Of a stretch of DNA of 64,000 nt, positions 1-9,091 are shown in pieces. Positions within the stretch are counted from its first letter, which is position 1, and each line of letters begins with the position of its first letter. The position numbers and the translations under genes are program-made. This stretch comes from Saccharobesus litoralis (lineage in GTDB: Bacteria > Pseudomonadota > Gammaproteobacteria > Enterobacterales > Alteromonadaceae), in NCBI RefSeq assembly GCF_003063625.1, contig NZ_CP026604.1, positions 3,512,065 through 3,576,064 on the forward strand. The letters run 5' to 3'. The notes beneath the pieces were generated by a model. It was not told the DNA's origin. It searched no databases and was given only the letters and a program-made list of their open reading frames with translations.

Positions 1-1
1 A

Positions 2-37
2 CAAGCTGTGCTTGACCGTATACTAGAAGATTACTAA
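2..37 (+). CDS. 3' end of an upstream gene (partial)
   Basis: The first bases read in one frame as the last eleven codons of a protein ending in LEDY, followed by TAA at 35-37. The next gene starts 17 bases later, so the two may be co-transcribed. Too little is visible to assign a family, and the reading could be chance. Confidence 0.35.
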   Translation, partial: QAVLDRILEDY

Positions 38-54
38 TTGGGTAGGTTAAATCA

Positions 55-993
55 TTGAATATCACTGATCTTAAGTCATTTGTATTTGAGCATATTAATT
101 CTGGGGTCATTGTGGTTGATCCCGAGTATAAAGTGATATTGATTAATAACTTTTTCAAAATTCACGCCTCATTATCCCGTCGCGAAGCTTGCGGAACTAA
201 TTTATTCGATTTGTTTAACGAACTACCGGTCAATTGGTTGAAACGCAAGTTACAGAGTGTTTTTTTGCTTAACACGCCTGCGTTTAGTTCGTGGGAGCAG
301 CGCCAATATCTTTTCAAGATGTCTCATACTCGGCCTATTACGACCGAAAATGAATTTATGGCACAAGATGTGACCATGCTGCCTATCGTTAATGACCAAG
401 GGCAAGTATGTAAAGTTTGTATTATTATTGAAGATGTAACGGACGTTTGTTACTACCAACAGCAACTTAGTAATGCCATGGCTAAGTTAGAAAAATCAAA
501 TCAAACAGACGGCTTGACTCAAGTCGCTAATCGGCGCTTTTGGGAAGAGCGCTGTGTGGTGGAGTTCGATACCGCTCGTCGCCATCAACAACCCTTGTCT
601 ATGATCTTGTTTGACCTCGATAAATTTAAAACGATTAATGATACTTATGGTCATCGTGGTGGGGATTTGGTTTTAGTTGAAGTGGCGCAAAAAGTGAAAA
701 GCCTGTTACGTAGCGCTGATGTATTAGGGCGCTATGGTGGTGAAGAGTTTGGTATTATTTGCCCGCATACCGATGGCGAAGGGGCTTATGATTTAGCTGA
801 ACGGATCCGCAAGGAAATTCAAATGCACAAAATAGTATTTGAAAAGCAAACCATCTTTGCCAGTATAAGTATTGGGGTGATTGAGATCCAAGATCACTAT
901 AAATCTTATGAAGATATGATAGGCCGAGCTGATATGGCTTTATATCAATCTAAGCGCGAAGGACGTAACCGAGTTACTTTATATAAAGCATAG
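55..993 (+). CDS. PAS-GGDEF diguanylate cyclase
   Basis: Probable cytoplasmic diguanylate cyclase that makes cyclic di-GMP from two GTP. Residues about 8-125 look like a PAS sensor domain. A short helical linker follows, then a GGDEF domain from about residue 150. The active-site motif appears as GGEEF in RYGGEEF, and the metal-binding DLDKFKTIND segment is intact. An RSAD motif five residues upstream of GGEEF fits an RxxD inhibitory I-site, so product inhibition is likely. There is no EAL domain and no membrane segment. The start is a TTG at 55; an in-frame TAG at 43-45 rules out an earlier start. The PAS ligand cannot be deduced. Confidence 0.85.
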   Translation: MNITDLKSFVFEHINSGVIVVDPEYKVILINNFFKIHASLSRREACGTNLFDLFNELPVNWLKRKLQSVFLLNTPAFSSWEQRQYLFKMSHTRPITTENEFMAQDVTMLPIVNDQGQVCKVCIIIEDVTDVCYYQQQLSNAMAKLEKSNQTDGLTQVANRRFWEERCVVEFDTARRHQQPLSMILFDLDKFKTINDTYGHRGGDLVLVEVAQKVKSLLRSADVLGRYGGEEFGIICPHTDGEGAYDLAERIRKEIQMHKIVFEKQTIFASISIGVIEIQDHYKSYEDMIGRADMALYQSKREGRNRVTLYKA

Positions 994-1054
994 GTATAAG
1001 TTTCTGTAAAAAATCAGTTGACACTGATCGCCCTATCCGGAAAATGTGCCCCCT

Positions 1055-1111
1055 ATGAAAATCATGACCAGTGTTATTACAACCATTATTATTACGATCA
1101 CCACGCGATAG
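1055..1111 (+). CDS. thrL: thr operon leader peptide
   Basis: An 18-residue ORF, MKIMTSVITTIIITITTR, with six threonines and six isoleucines, placed between the cyclase gene and thrA. This is the expected leader peptide of a threonine/isoleucine attenuator. Ribosome stalling at the Thr/Ile codons when charged tRNA is scarce would favour the antiterminator and allow transcription of thrABC. It is followed directly by the mutually exclusive hairpins described separately. Confidence 0.93.
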   Translation: MKIMTSVITTIIITITTR

Positions 1112-1189
1112 GGGTGGTCACGGTTGCGCTTGTCTGAATAAACTAAATTACAAGAGCCCGTGACTTGCAAAGGTCACGGGCTTTTTTTT
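1096..1189 (+). promoter_or_regulatory. Thr/Ile transcription attenuator with intrinsic terminator
   Basis: The terminator stem pairs AGCCCGTGAC (1155-1164) with GTCACGGGCT (1173-1182), with an 8-base loop and a run of eight T (1182-1189). An upstream GTCACGG (1117-1123) is complementary to CCGTGAC (1158-1164) in the left terminator arm and can form the antiterminator. GATCACC (about 1096-1102), at the end of the leader ORF, can pair with GGTGGTC (about 1113-1119) as the pause/protector hairpin. This is the full classical attenuator logic, read directly from the sequence. Confidence 0.92.
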
Positions 1190-1214
1190 GTCTCAGAAGA
1201 TAGGAAAGGAATTG

Positions 1215-3674
1215 ATGCAAGTATTAAAATTCGGCGGCTCATCGTTAGCCAATGCTGATAAATATCAGGCCGTAAAAAACATTGTATTGGCTCAACACGC
1301 TTCCCAACCGGCTGCTGTTGTTTTATCAGCGCCTCAAGGTGTAACAAATAATTTAGTCGCTATTGTTAAAGCTGCGATTGCGGGTGACAACACGAGTGCG
1401 CTTTACACCCAACTTGAGACAACCTTCACCTCGATTGCTCAGGATTTAGCTGCGCAGTATGCTAATTACAACAAAGCTCATTTAGAGTCGGTTATCGCCG
1501 AAAAGCTCGCTTTTTTGAAAGCGCGTATTGAAGGTATTAGCCTGCTTGGCCAATGTCCAGATGCCATCAATGCGCAAATTATATGCTTGGGTGAATTTGT
1601 TAGTGTTGAACTATTCGCTGAGCTTTGTAAAGCCAATGGCACGAACGCTATTGTCATTAATCCAGTTGAGCTTATTTTAGCTCACGGAGCGCCATTAAAT
1701 TCATTAGCGGATATTGAGGTAAGCAGGGCAACATTTGCTAAGCAATCTTTTCCAGAAAATACCGTATTAGTTATGCCGGGCTTTTGTGCGGGTAACGAAA
1801 ACGGTGAACTAGTGACATTAGGCCGCAATGGTTCTGATTATTCTGCGGCTATTTTAGCGGCATGCTTGAATGCTTCTGTTTGTGAAATTTGGACCGATGT
1901 GGATGGTGTATACAATGCAGACCCACGTCGAGTATACGAAGCGCAATTATTAGAACAGTTGTCTTATCAAGAAGCGATGGAGCTCTCATACTTTGGTGCA
2001 AGTGTCTTGCATCCGAAAACGATTGGCCCAATTGCTCAATATTCGATCCCTTGTCGTATTAAAAATACGCTTAACCCAAGTGCTCCAGGTACACTAATTA
2101 CGGATGAAAGCATAGATACAGAGCATGTTGTTAAAGGTATTTCCACTTTAGATAACATCACTATGATAAATGTCGCTGGCCCTGGAATGAAAGGGATGGT
2201 GGGCATGGCAAGTCGTATTTTTGATGCTATTTCACGAGCGCATGTTTCTGTTTTAATGATTACCCAATCTAGCAGTGAGTACAGCATTAGCTTTTGTATT
2301 TATACGGAAGATGAGGACAAAGCTCGTTCCATACTAAATGATGAATTTGAGCTTGAATTAACCAACAAATTGTTAGAACCCATTGAGTTTAGAAGCGATT
2401 TGTCTGTTATTTCTATTGTTGGTGATGGCATGCGCCAAACCAAAGGTATAGCAGCGCGATTCTTTAGTTCATTAAGTCAAACCAATGTTAATATCGTCGC
2501 GATAGCTCAGGGTTCGTCAGAACGCTCTATTTCTGCGGTTATTGAAGGCTCTAAGAGTCAGGACGCGATAAAAGTGATACATCAAAACTTCTTTAGTAAT
2601 TTACATGTGGTCGATGCGTTTATTATCGGTTGCGGTACTGTGGGTAAAGCGCTCATCAGTCAAATAGAAAAGCAACAAAGCTTTTTACAAGAACGAAATA
2701 TTAGCTTGCAAGTATATGGCTTGGCTAATAGCCGCCAGTTAGCGTTGGCAGAAAATGGTATTAAATTAAATGAATGGCAAGCTGCACTTGAAGACGCTAA
2801 GCAAGCTTTTTCATTGGAACGTTTAAAAACGTTTGTCGAAGAAAATCATTTAATTAACCCTGTCATTATTGACTGTACCAGCAACGAAACAATTGCCGAT
2901 ATGTATGTTGATTTTCTGCAAGCTGGTTTTCATGTTGTTACCCCAAATAAAAAAGCCAATACCAGTACAATGGCTTACTATCATGAGTTACGAGAAGCGG
3001 CTAAAGAAAATAAACGTCGCTTTTTATACGAGACCAATGTAGGGGCTGGCTTACCTGTTATTGATACATTGCAAAACTTATTGCATGCGGGTGATGAATT
3101 AACGGGTTTCCAAGGTATTCTTTCCGGCTCTTTATCTTATATCTTTGGTAAATTGGACGAAGGTATGAGCTTGGCTGATGCAACAACGATTGCTCGTGAC
3201 AACGGTTTTACCGAACCTGATCCTCGTGATGATTTAAGTGGTATGGATGTCGCGCGTAAATTGTTAATTATGGCGCGTGAAGCCGGTATGGACATGGAGT
3301 TGGATGATATTGACGTTGAGTCAGTATTACCAGCCTCATTTAACGCCGAAGGTTCAATTGATGAGTTCATGGCAAACTTACCGAATGCCAATGCGTATTA
3401 TGAAAAATTAGCCAGTGATGCTAAAGCCGAAGGTAAAGTGCTGCGCTATGTTGGCTTAATTGAAAATGGTAAGTGTAAGTGTAGCATCGAAGCCGTTGGT
3501 GCTGACCACCCGTTATTTGCTATTAAAGATGGTGAAAATGCCTTAGCGTTACAAAGTGTATATTATAACCCTATCCCATTGGTGATCCGTGGTTATGGTG
3601 CAGGTGCAGATGTGACAGCAGCAGGTTGTTTTACCGACTTAATGCGTACAGTCAGTTGGAAGCGTGAGGTTTAA
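1215..3674 (+). CDS. thrA: bifunctional aspartokinase I / homoserine dehydrogenase I
   Basis: Catalyses the first and third steps of threonine synthesis: phosphorylation of aspartate and NAD(P)H reduction of aspartate semialdehyde to homoserine. The N-terminal kinase starts with QVLKFGGSS, as in the ThrA family. Two ACT regulatory segments lie at about residues 310-460. The homoserine dehydrogenase Rossmann motif GCGTVG lies near residue 472, and the C-terminus carries the catalytic region. The chosen ATG at 1215 has AGGAAAGGA just upstream and gives 819 aa, matching the family (about 820). An earlier TTG at 1188 lies inside the terminator T-run and is unlikely. First structural gene of thrABC; probably feedback-inhibited by threonine and controlled by the attenuator. 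Confidence 0.97.
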   Translation: MQVLKFGGSSLANADKYQAVKNIVLAQHASQPAAVVLSAPQGVTNNLVAIVKAAIAGDNTSALYTQLETTFTSIAQDLAAQYANYNKAHLESVIAEKLAFLKARIEGISLLGQCPDAINAQIICLGEFVSVELFAELCKANGTNAIVINPVELILAHGAPLNSLADIEVSRATFAKQSFPENTVLVMPGFCAGNENGELVTLGRNGSDYSAAILAACLNASVCEIWTDVDGVYNADPRRVYEAQLLEQLSYQEAMELSYFGASVLHPKTIGPIAQYSIPCRIKNTLNPSAPGTLITDESIDTEHVVKGISTLDNITMINVAGPGMKGMVGMASRIFDAISRAHVSVLMITQSSSEYSISFCIYTEDEDKARSILNDEFELELTNKLLEPIEFRSDLSVISIVGDGMRQTKGIAARFFSSLSQTNVNIVAIAQGSSERSISAVIEGSKSQDAIKVIHQNFFSNLHVVDAFIIGCGTVGKALISQIEKQQSFLQERNISLQVYGLANSRQLALAENGIKLNEWQAALEDAKQAFSLERLKTFVEENHLINPVIIDCTSNETIADMYVDFLQAGFHVVTPNKKANTSTMAYYHELREAAKENKRRFLYETNVGAGLPVIDTLQNLLHAGDELTGFQGILSGSLSYIFGKLDEGMSLADATTIARDNGFTEPDPRDDLSGMDVARKLLIMAREAGMDMELDDIDVESVLPASFNAEGSIDEFMANLPNANAYYEKLASDAKAEGKVLRYVGLIENGKCKCSIEAVGADHPLFAIKDGENALALQSVYYNPIPLVIRGYGAGADVTAAGCFTDLMRTVSWKREV

Positions 3675-3675
3675 C

Positions 3676-4629
3676 ATGGCGGTAACAGCTTATGCGCCAG
3701 CGTCAACTGGTAATGTGAGTTTAGGTTTTGATATTTTAGGCCTAGCTTTGAAACCAACAAATGGCGCTTTGTTGGGTGATCGTGTCACAATTTTTGCCAC
3801 AGCAGATGAGTTTGAATTAAGTTTAGCGGGTCGCTTTGCTAATAAGTTACCATCTGATGCCAAGCAAAATATCGTTTATGACTGCTTTGTTGGCTTTCAA
3901 GCTGAGTTGGCTGCTCAGGGTAAAGCGATCCCTGCGGTTAACATGCAACTTGAAAAAAACTTGCCTATAGGCAGTGGTTTAGGTTCTAGCGCGTCATCGA
4001 TTGTTGCCGCACTTGCCGCATTAAACGCCTTTTTTGAGTATCCATTAGACAAAGAAACCTTGTTACGTTTAATGGGGAAATTAGAAGGGCAAATCTCAGG
4101 CAGTATTCATTATGATAATGTCGCTCCTTGTTATTTAGGCGGCTTACAACTAATGGTAGAAAGCGAAGACAAGGTCAGTATTACATTACCTTGTTTTGAT
4201 GACTGGTATTGGACTATTTGTTATTCGGGAGCCAGTGTTTCTACGGCCGCCGCGCGCGATATTTTACCAAAAGAATACTCAACTAAAACGACAATTGATT
4301 TTGGCCGCCAGCTTGCGGTATTTACTCATGCTTTGTACGCTGGCGACAAACCTCTCGCAGCGTCTATGATTAAAGATGTATTGGCTGAACCTTATCGTAA
4401 GTCTTTATTAGCGGGATTTGATGATGCTCGGGCTTATGCCGAGTCGCAAGGTGCCTTAGCTTTTGGTATTTCGGGCTCTGGCCCAACAGTATTCGCTGTT
4501 TCAGAAAGTGCAGAAGCAGCAGAGAACATTCGTGCATGGCTGCAAGACAATTATTGTCAAAATGAATTCGGTTTTAGCCATGTTTGTAAAATTGATAATG
4601 ATGGTACAGCCATCACAGAGGACAAATAA
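3676..4629 (+). CDS. thrB: homoserine kinase
   Basis: GHMP-family kinase that phosphorylates homoserine to O-phosphohomoserine in the cytoplasm. The N-terminus AVTAYAPASTGNVSLGFDILG is the ThrB signature. The glycine/serine-rich ATP loop PIGSGLGSSASS lies near residues 97-108, and the C-terminal GISGSGPT motif is present. The ATG at 3676 follows the thrA stop (3672-3674) by one base and has a GAGG upstream; a GTG at 3664 overlapping thrA would add only four residues and is less likely. Length 317 aa, normal for the family. Middle gene of thrABC. Confidence 0.96.
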   Translation: MAVTAYAPASTGNVSLGFDILGLALKPTNGALLGDRVTIFATADEFELSLAGRFANKLPSDAKQNIVYDCFVGFQAELAAQGKAIPAVNMQLEKNLPIGSGLGSSASSIVAALAALNAFFEYPLDKETLLRLMGKLEGQISGSIHYDNVAPCYLGGLQLMVESEDKVSITLPCFDDWYWTICYSGASVSTAAARDILPKEYSTKTTIDFGRQLAVFTHALYAGDKPLAASMIKDVLAEPYRKSLLAGFDDARAYAESQGALAFGISGSGPTVFAVSESAEAAENIRAWLQDNYCQNEFGFSHVCKIDNDGTAITEDK

Positions 4630-5913
4630 GTGGAATTGTTTAACTTAAAAGATCCTTCAGAAGTTGTAAGTTTTAGCCAAGCGGTTCAGCAAGGTTTAGG
4701 TAAAAATCAAGGCTTATTCTTTCCGAAAAATATTCCAACCATTGACGATATTGATAGCTTTCTTGCAAAGCCATTTAATCAACGTAGTGCAGAGTTATTG
4801 GGTCAGTTTATCGGTGATGAAGTTGATGCAGCGACTTTACAAAAAATGGTGGATAACGCCTTTCAATTTCCTGCTCCGGTAAGCCAAGTTTCAGACAATG
4901 TTTATTCATTAGAGCTTTATCATGGTCCAACTTTAGCGTTTAAAGACTTTGGCGCGCGTTTTATGGCACAGTGTTTAGCGCAATTTAGTGATAAAGAAAA
5001 AATTACTATTTTAACAGCGACATCGGGCGATACTGGTGCAGCTGTTGCTCATGCGTTTTATGGTTTAAAAGGTATTGATGTTGTTATTCTTTATCCTAAA
5101 GGCATGATCAGTTCGCTACAGGAAAAGCTTTTCTGTACTTTAGGTGAAAACATCCACACTGTTGAAGTCGACGGTGATTTTGATAGCTGCCAGCAGCTTG
5201 TTAAAGACTCATTCGATTCCACTGAGATCCGTGATGGTTTGCACTTAAACTCAGCTAACTCTATCAATATTAGTCGTTTATTAGCGCAGGTTTGCTATTA
5301 CTTTGAAGCGATAGCGCAGTTACCAAAAGAAGAACGCGCTAAAGCAGTTATTTCTGTACCGAGCGGAAACTTTGGTAATTTAACGGCTGCAGTGATTGCT
5401 AAAGCCATGGGACTACCTATTAAGCGTTTTATTGCCGCGACTAATGTTAATGATACCGTGCCGCGTTACCTTAAAACAGGTGAATGGTCGCCTAACAAAA
5501 CTATTGCCACTTTATCGAATGCAATGGATGTTAGCGCGCCAAATAACTGGCCGCGTATTGAAGCTATGGTTGAGTATGGTTATACAGATAAAGCGCTTAT
5601 CACTGGCGACAGTGTTGACGAAGAATACACGCAAATAGCCGTTAAACAGCTAAACGAACTAGGTTACGTTAGCGAACCTCACGCTGGTGTTGCCTACAAA
5701 GCACTTAAGCGTTCATTAGCTGATGATGAAGTGGGGATATTCTTAGGAACTGCTCATCCAGCTAAGTTTAAAGAATCAGTTGAAAATATTTTAGGTACGC
5801 CTGTGGCTTTACCTAAAGAATTAGCAGAAGTGGCGAATAAAACCATTTTATCTGATGAGTTACCGGCTGACTTTGAAGCGCTTAAAGCTTACATGATCAA
5901 AAAGCTTGGTTAA
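4630..5913 (+). CDS. thrC: threonine synthase
   Basis: PLP-dependent conversion of O-phosphohomoserine to threonine, the last pathway step. The N-terminus MELFNLKDPSEVVSFSQAVQQGLGKNQGLFF (shown here in part by its hallmark VSFSQAV) matches gammaproteobacterial ThrC. The PLP-lysine segment is HGPTLAFKDFGARF near residues 99-112, and TATSGDTGAA binds the phosphate. The GTG start at 4630 abuts the thrB stop codon and has GAGG about 10 bases upstream, so translation is probably coupled. Length 427 aa, as expected. An intrinsic terminator follows. Confidence 0.96.
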   Translation: MELFNLKDPSEVVSFSQAVQQGLGKNQGLFFPKNIPTIDDIDSFLAKPFNQRSAELLGQFIGDEVDAATLQKMVDNAFQFPAPVSQVSDNVYSLELYHGPTLAFKDFGARFMAQCLAQFSDKEKITILTATSGDTGAAVAHAFYGLKGIDVVILYPKGMISSLQEKLFCTLGENIHTVEVDGDFDSCQQLVKDSFDSTEIRDGLHLNSANSINISRLLAQVCYYFEAIAQLPKEERAKAVISVPSGNFGNLTAAVIAKAMGLPIKRFIAATNVNDTVPRYLKTGEWSPNKTIATLSNAMDVSAPNNWPRIEAMVEYGYTDKALITGDSVDEEYTQIAVKQLNELGYVSEPHAGVAYKALKRSLADDEVGIFLGTAHPAKFKESVENILGTPVALPKELAEVANKTILSDELPADFEALKAYMIKKLG

Positions 5914-5960
5914 TTGTCTAACTACGAAGTTTAGTTAACCATAACGCTTATATGAGTAAC

Positions 5961-5988
5961 AAAGCCCTGCCTTGCAGGGCTTTGTTGT
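5961..5988 (+). terminator. terminator of thrABC
   Basis: Perfect 10-bp stem AAAGCCCTGC (5961-5970) / GCAGGGCTTT (5974-5983) with a three-base loop, followed by a short T-rich tail. It lies about 50 bases after thrC. Confidence 0.85.
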
Positions 5989-6045
5989 ATATGCGGTAAT
6001 ACTTTTAACGGAAACATTGAAATCGGACAGCCTTTAAATCGGAAA

Positions 6046-6711
6046 ATGATGATGACAACTTGGACTGAATTGATTAACAAAGAAGAACAAAAGGATTATT
6101 TCAAACAAGTAATGGCATTTGTTCAAGCGGAGCGTGAGGCTGACAAAACCATTTATCCACCACAAGATCAGGTTTTTTCCGCTTTTAACTCAACCGAATT
6201 TGATGATGTACAGGTCGTTATTTTGGGACAGGATCCGTATCATGGTCCAGGACAAGCGCATGGATTATGTTTTTCTGTGTTGCCTGACATTAAGGTTCCG
6301 CCGAGCTTGGTCAATATTTACAAAGAGCTGGCGAGTGACATAGACGGCTTTACTATTCCACAGCAGGGTTATTTACAATCATGGGCTGAGCAGGGAGTGT
6401 TGTTGTTAAATACGGTATTAACAGTCGAGCAAGGTAAAGCCCACTCTCATGCCAAGTGTGGTTGGGAAACGTTTACCGATGCAATGATTGCAGCGTTGAA
6501 TGAGTCCAAGCAAGGCTTAGTGTTTTTACTTTGGGGGGCTCACGCTCAAAAGAAAGGGCGTTTTATTGATCGCACTAAACATCATGTGTTGGAGTCAGTT
6601 CATCCATCTCCTTTGTCGGCTCACAGAGGTTTTTTCGGGTGTCGTCATTTTTCGAAAACCAATCAGTTATTACAAAAAATGGCTAAAACACCGATTAATT
6701 GGCAAGTCTAG
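6046..6711 (+). CDS. ung: uracil-DNA glycosylase
   Basis: Base-excision-repair enzyme that removes uracil from DNA. The family-1 water-activating motif [13 protein letters not shown] starts at residue 61, with the catalytic Asp at 63. The DNA-intercalation loop motif [11 protein letters not shown] is present near the C-terminus, with its catalytic His. Length 221 aa, as for E. coli Ung. Three successive ATG codons (6046, 6049, 6052) make the exact start uncertain by two residues. Monocistronic, between the thrC terminator and a bidirectional terminator. Confidence 0.96.
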   Translation: MMMTTWTELINKEEQKDYFKQVMAFVQAEREADKTIYPPQDQVFSAFNSTEFDDVQVVILGQDPYHGPGQAHGLCFSVLPDIKVPPSLVNIYKELASDIDGFTIPQQGYLQSWAEQGVLLLNTVLTVEQGKAHSHAKCGWETFTDAMIAALNESKQGLVFLLWGAHAQKKGRFIDRTKHHVLESVHPSPLSAHRGFFGCRHFSKTNQLLQKMAKTPINWQV

Positions 6712-6794
6712 CACAAGTCACTCGAGTGAAATTAGCAAGTATTGCGTATAGTCAATACTTGCTAATTACCTTGTTCAACATGCATTGTACAAGC

Positions 6795-6823
6795 AAAAAC
6801 GGCTCCCAAAAGGAGCCGTTTTT
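6795..6823. terminator. bidirectional intrinsic terminator
   Basis: Twelve-bp stem AAAAACGGCTCC (6795-6806) / GGAGCCGTTTTT (6812-6823) with a CAAAA loop. The A-run and T-run at both sides let it work on either strand. It separates ung (+) from the convergent small gene that ends at 6826 (-). Confidence 0.88.
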
Positions 6824-6825
6824 AA

Positions 6826-6999
6826 TTAAATTGCAATGCTGTCAAAGTCGACTTCATCTAAGAAATCCAATTCTTTTAACTCGCGACGTAGACGATGTTT
6901 ATCTTTAAGCATCTCTATTTCACGCCATTTTCGCTTTTGGGCTGGGCGGCCTCGTGAAGCTTTTTCTATGTTAGCCATTTCAGTATTGTTGCTTTCCAT
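6826..6999 (-). CDS. DUF3545 family small protein
   Basis: A 57-residue protein on the minus strand, starting MESNNTEMANIEKASRGRPA and continuing with a basic stretch around QKRKWREIEML and an acidic, hydrophobic end (DFLDEVDFDSIAI). The RKWREIE core with a following basic helix is typical of DUF3545, a small family of unknown function in Shewanella, Vibrio and relatives. A good ribosome site (GGAG) lies 7 bases before the ATG. It converges on ung across the shared terminator. Function unknown; the highly basic helix suggests nucleic-acid or partner binding, which is inference only. Confidence 0.8.
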   Translation of the reverse strand: MESNNTEMANIEKASRGRPAQKRKWREIEMLKDKHRLRRELKELDFLDEVDFDSIAI

Positions 7000-7530
7000 G
7001 ATTGCTCCTTATTTTATGGGCATTGCTTTAGTATCTTTAGTTCGCAGTAAATCAAAATCATGTTAATAAATTGTGACGTTTATATAACAGTCAAATGAAA
7101 TGCGAGTATTTATTATCTGCGCCATTGCTTGCCTGAAAGCAGGCTTATCTTTCGTCATTGAAAGAAAATAAAACCTCATTACTGTTAAATGTTAAAGGAT
7201 ATGTAATGAGTTAATCAGTAAGCTTTGTATTATGTCATTTCTCAGAGCGCATTTTTATCAAGCTTGATATTGCCGTTCTTGTATAAATTTAAGGTCGACA
7301 CGTCAAGGCTCTGAATCGTTAACACTTGTTACTAAACCCAAACTTAGTTTATTTAGGGTTCCAATTTCAAGTGTTTTTTACCCAAAAGTTGTTAGTTTTT
7401 TGCTCGTCGATGTGACAGCAGAGGATAACTTCACGAAATATTGCATTCGTAATAGTAAATATTAATACATAAACTGCAAACAATTGCTGGTATAAGGGTG
7501 CTTACACGATTGTTTTTAAAGAGTTTAATC
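7000..7530. other. intergenic region between divergent genes
   Basis: About 530 bases without a convincing gene, between the DUF3545 gene (-) and the Kelch lipoprotein (+). It must contain both promoters. The only structure I see is a short hairpin GCCTG-AAAG-CAGGC near 7130-7145. It is AT-rich and shows no repeat copy. Confidence 0.5.
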
Positions 7531-8562
7531 ATGAATACTTTGTTTAGTCAGTGGTACGCAAATACTCGAATCATTACTGCTGTTGTAATGAGTGTTGTGG
7601 TTTTGTCTGCTTGTATGTCGACTTCAGAGCCGATAATGGCCTCAAAAGTCGCGAGTTGGCAGACAGTAAAAACACAAGGTAAGTTGCAAAACCGTCATGA
7701 AGCTGGGCTAGTTGCCTTGGGCGATAAGCTGTATTTACTCGGTGGCCGCGGCAAGAAAAACGTTAATGTATATGACGTTAACAGTAATACTTGGTCGATA
7801 AAATCAAAAATGCCAATGCAAATGCATCATTTTCAGCCAGTGGTTTTTAATGAGAAAATATACATTTTAGGGGCGATGACAGGTGGCTATCCACGAGAAG
7901 ACGCAGTGCCTAATGTATGGATATATGATCCGAGTTTAGATTCGTGGCAAAAGAGTCACGCCATTCCAGAAAATCGTCGTCGTGGCGGGGCTGGAGTGAG
8001 TGTTTACAAAAATAAAATTTATCTGACATCAGGCATTACGGATGGTCACTACACAGGATCAGTCACTTGGTTTGATGAATATGATCCGGTTACAGGTCAA
8101 TGGCGAGTGCTAAAGGATGCATTAAAACCACGCGATCATTTTCAAACCGCAGTGATTGGCAATAAACTTTATGCAGCAGGTGGTCGTACGACATCGGCTA
8201 AAACCAAACAAGTTTTTAATTTGGTTGTTAAGCAAGTTGACGTATATGATTTTGAAACTGAAACTTGGTCAGCATTGAATTTAGATTTACCCACAGGACG
8301 GGCAGGGCATTCAGTCTTTGCGCTTGACCATAGGTTAATTGTTGTTGGCGGCGAATCTAACCAGCGAATAGCCCACGCTGATGTGGAGGTATACAATACG
8401 TTAGTCGGTCAATGGTACACAGGGGCCTCACTAGAACGAGGACGACATGGCACCGGTATTGGCCAAATCGCTGATCAGCTTTGGACAGTGAGCGGTTCAG
8501 GTAATCGCGGAGGTCGTCCAGAATTACCCAGTACAGAATCAATTAAAGTATCAGATATATAA
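7531..8562 (+). CDS. Kelch-repeat lipoprotein
   Basis: Secreted, probably lipid-anchored beta-propeller protein. From the ATG at 7531 the N-terminus has a hydrophobic stretch ending in a VVLSAC lipobox (Cys near residue 28). Several Kelch motifs follow: the paired-Gly blades LYLLGGRGK, IYILGAMTGG, IYLTSGITDG, LYAAGGRTT, LIVVGGESN and the Trp-containing strands NTWSIKSKMP, DSWQKS, GQWRVL, ETWSAL. This suggests about six blades. An alternative GTG start at 7498 would add eleven residues in front of the signal; AAGAG precedes 7531. Substrate or partner unknown. Monocistronic with its own terminator. Confidence 0.82.
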   Translation: MNTLFSQWYANTRIITAVVMSVVVLSACMSTSEPIMASKVASWQTVKTQGKLQNRHEAGLVALGDKLYLLGGRGKKNVNVYDVNSNTWSIKSKMPMQMHHFQPVVFNEKIYILGAMTGGYPREDAVPNVWIYDPSLDSWQKSHAIPENRRRGGAGVSVYKNKIYLTSGITDGHYTGSVTWFDEYDPVTGQWRVLKDALKPRDHFQTAVIGNKLYAAGGRTTSAKTKQVFNLVVKQVDVYDFETETWSALNLDLPTGRAGHSVFALDHRLIVVGGESNQRIAHADVEVYNTLVGQWYTGASLERGRHGTGIGQIADQLWTVSGSGNRGGRPELPSTESIKVSDI

Positions 8563-8586
8563 CTAATTGATTTTAATCTAACTTTG

Positions 8587-8614
8587 AAAAATGGGTGCTG
8601 AGGCACCCATTTTT
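8587..8614 (+). terminator. terminator of Kelch lipoprotein gene
   Basis: Stem AAAAATGGGTGC (8587-8598) / GCACCCATTTTT (8603-8614) with a TGAG loop and a T-run. It begins 24 bases after the stop codon. Confidence 0.88.
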
Positions 8615-8684
8615 ATTTGGTTAAATAGTGAACTCTTTACTAAACTGATCTTGATGTCAGCACGATAGGTAAGTGAGGTAAGCT

Positions 8685-8885
8685 ATGGATATGACGTCTT
8701 GTGTCAATATGGACCCTAATATTTTACTTGGGATCGTTAACGATAAATTACGCCACGAATGTGGAAATTTGCAAAGCTTAGCGGCTTTGATGGATGTAGA
8801 TGAAGATCGCTTAGAGGATAAATTAGCAGGGATTGGTTTTCATTATGATGTAGGGCAAAATCAATTTAGTCCAGATTTAGAGTAA
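8685..8885 (+). CDS. DUF4250 family small protein
   Basis: A 66-aa protein with the core MDPNILLGIVNDKLRHECGN and the C-terminal YDVGQNQFSPD. Both are typical of DUF4250, a short cytoplasmic family of unknown function. The stop codon is followed within two bases by a copy of the palindromic repeat, and a strong terminator lies beyond that. The repeat is therefore probably part of the 3' untranslated region of this transcript. Confidence 0.8.
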   Translation: MDMTSCVNMDPNILLGIVNDKLRHECGNLQSLAALMDVDEDRLEDKLAGIGFHYDVGQNQFSPDLE

Positions 8886-8886
8886 A

Positions 8887-9058
8887 TATAGTCTTCTCGC
8901 TCAGGTCTTATGGTTCATTGTCAGCGCTTACTCGCCCCAATCACATAGTAGAGCATATGCTCATGGGGTTTCGAAGCTTGCCTACATGGATGTAGGTAAG
9001 GAGCGAGAGCACGGATGCGGTAGCTTTGACGGCTTCCCCTAAAACCTGATCGCTTTGA
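8887..9058 (-). repeat. palindromic MITE-like repeat, copy A
   Basis: 172-bp copy in the orientation that begins TATAGTCTTCTCGCTCAGG and ends near CTGATCGCTTTGA. The usual terminal CTATA has decayed on the right. It carries the central palindrome GAGCATATGCTC and an extra internal block of about 45 bp that includes CCTACATGGATGTAGG (8981-8996), a second perfect-arm palindrome. It lies between the DUF4250 stop and its terminator. Confidence 0.85.
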
Positions 9059-9091
9059 GTAAATAAAATATTTACGCTAGCTTTTTAGTAC

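Noticed and set aside
1019-1047. TTGACA at 1019-1024 as the thr promoter -35 box
   Set aside because: The -10 position it implies is poor and would start transcription at or after the leader ATG, leaving no leader. The real promoter must lie further upstream and was not identified.
1188-1214. TTG start of thrA at 1188
   Set aside because: It lies in the T-run of the attenuator terminator and lacks a ribosome site. The ATG at 1215 has a strong SD and matches the ThrA N-terminus.
6699-7066. Plus-strand ORFs downstream of ung
   Set aside because: They cross a strong bidirectional terminator and are antisense to the DUF3545 gene.
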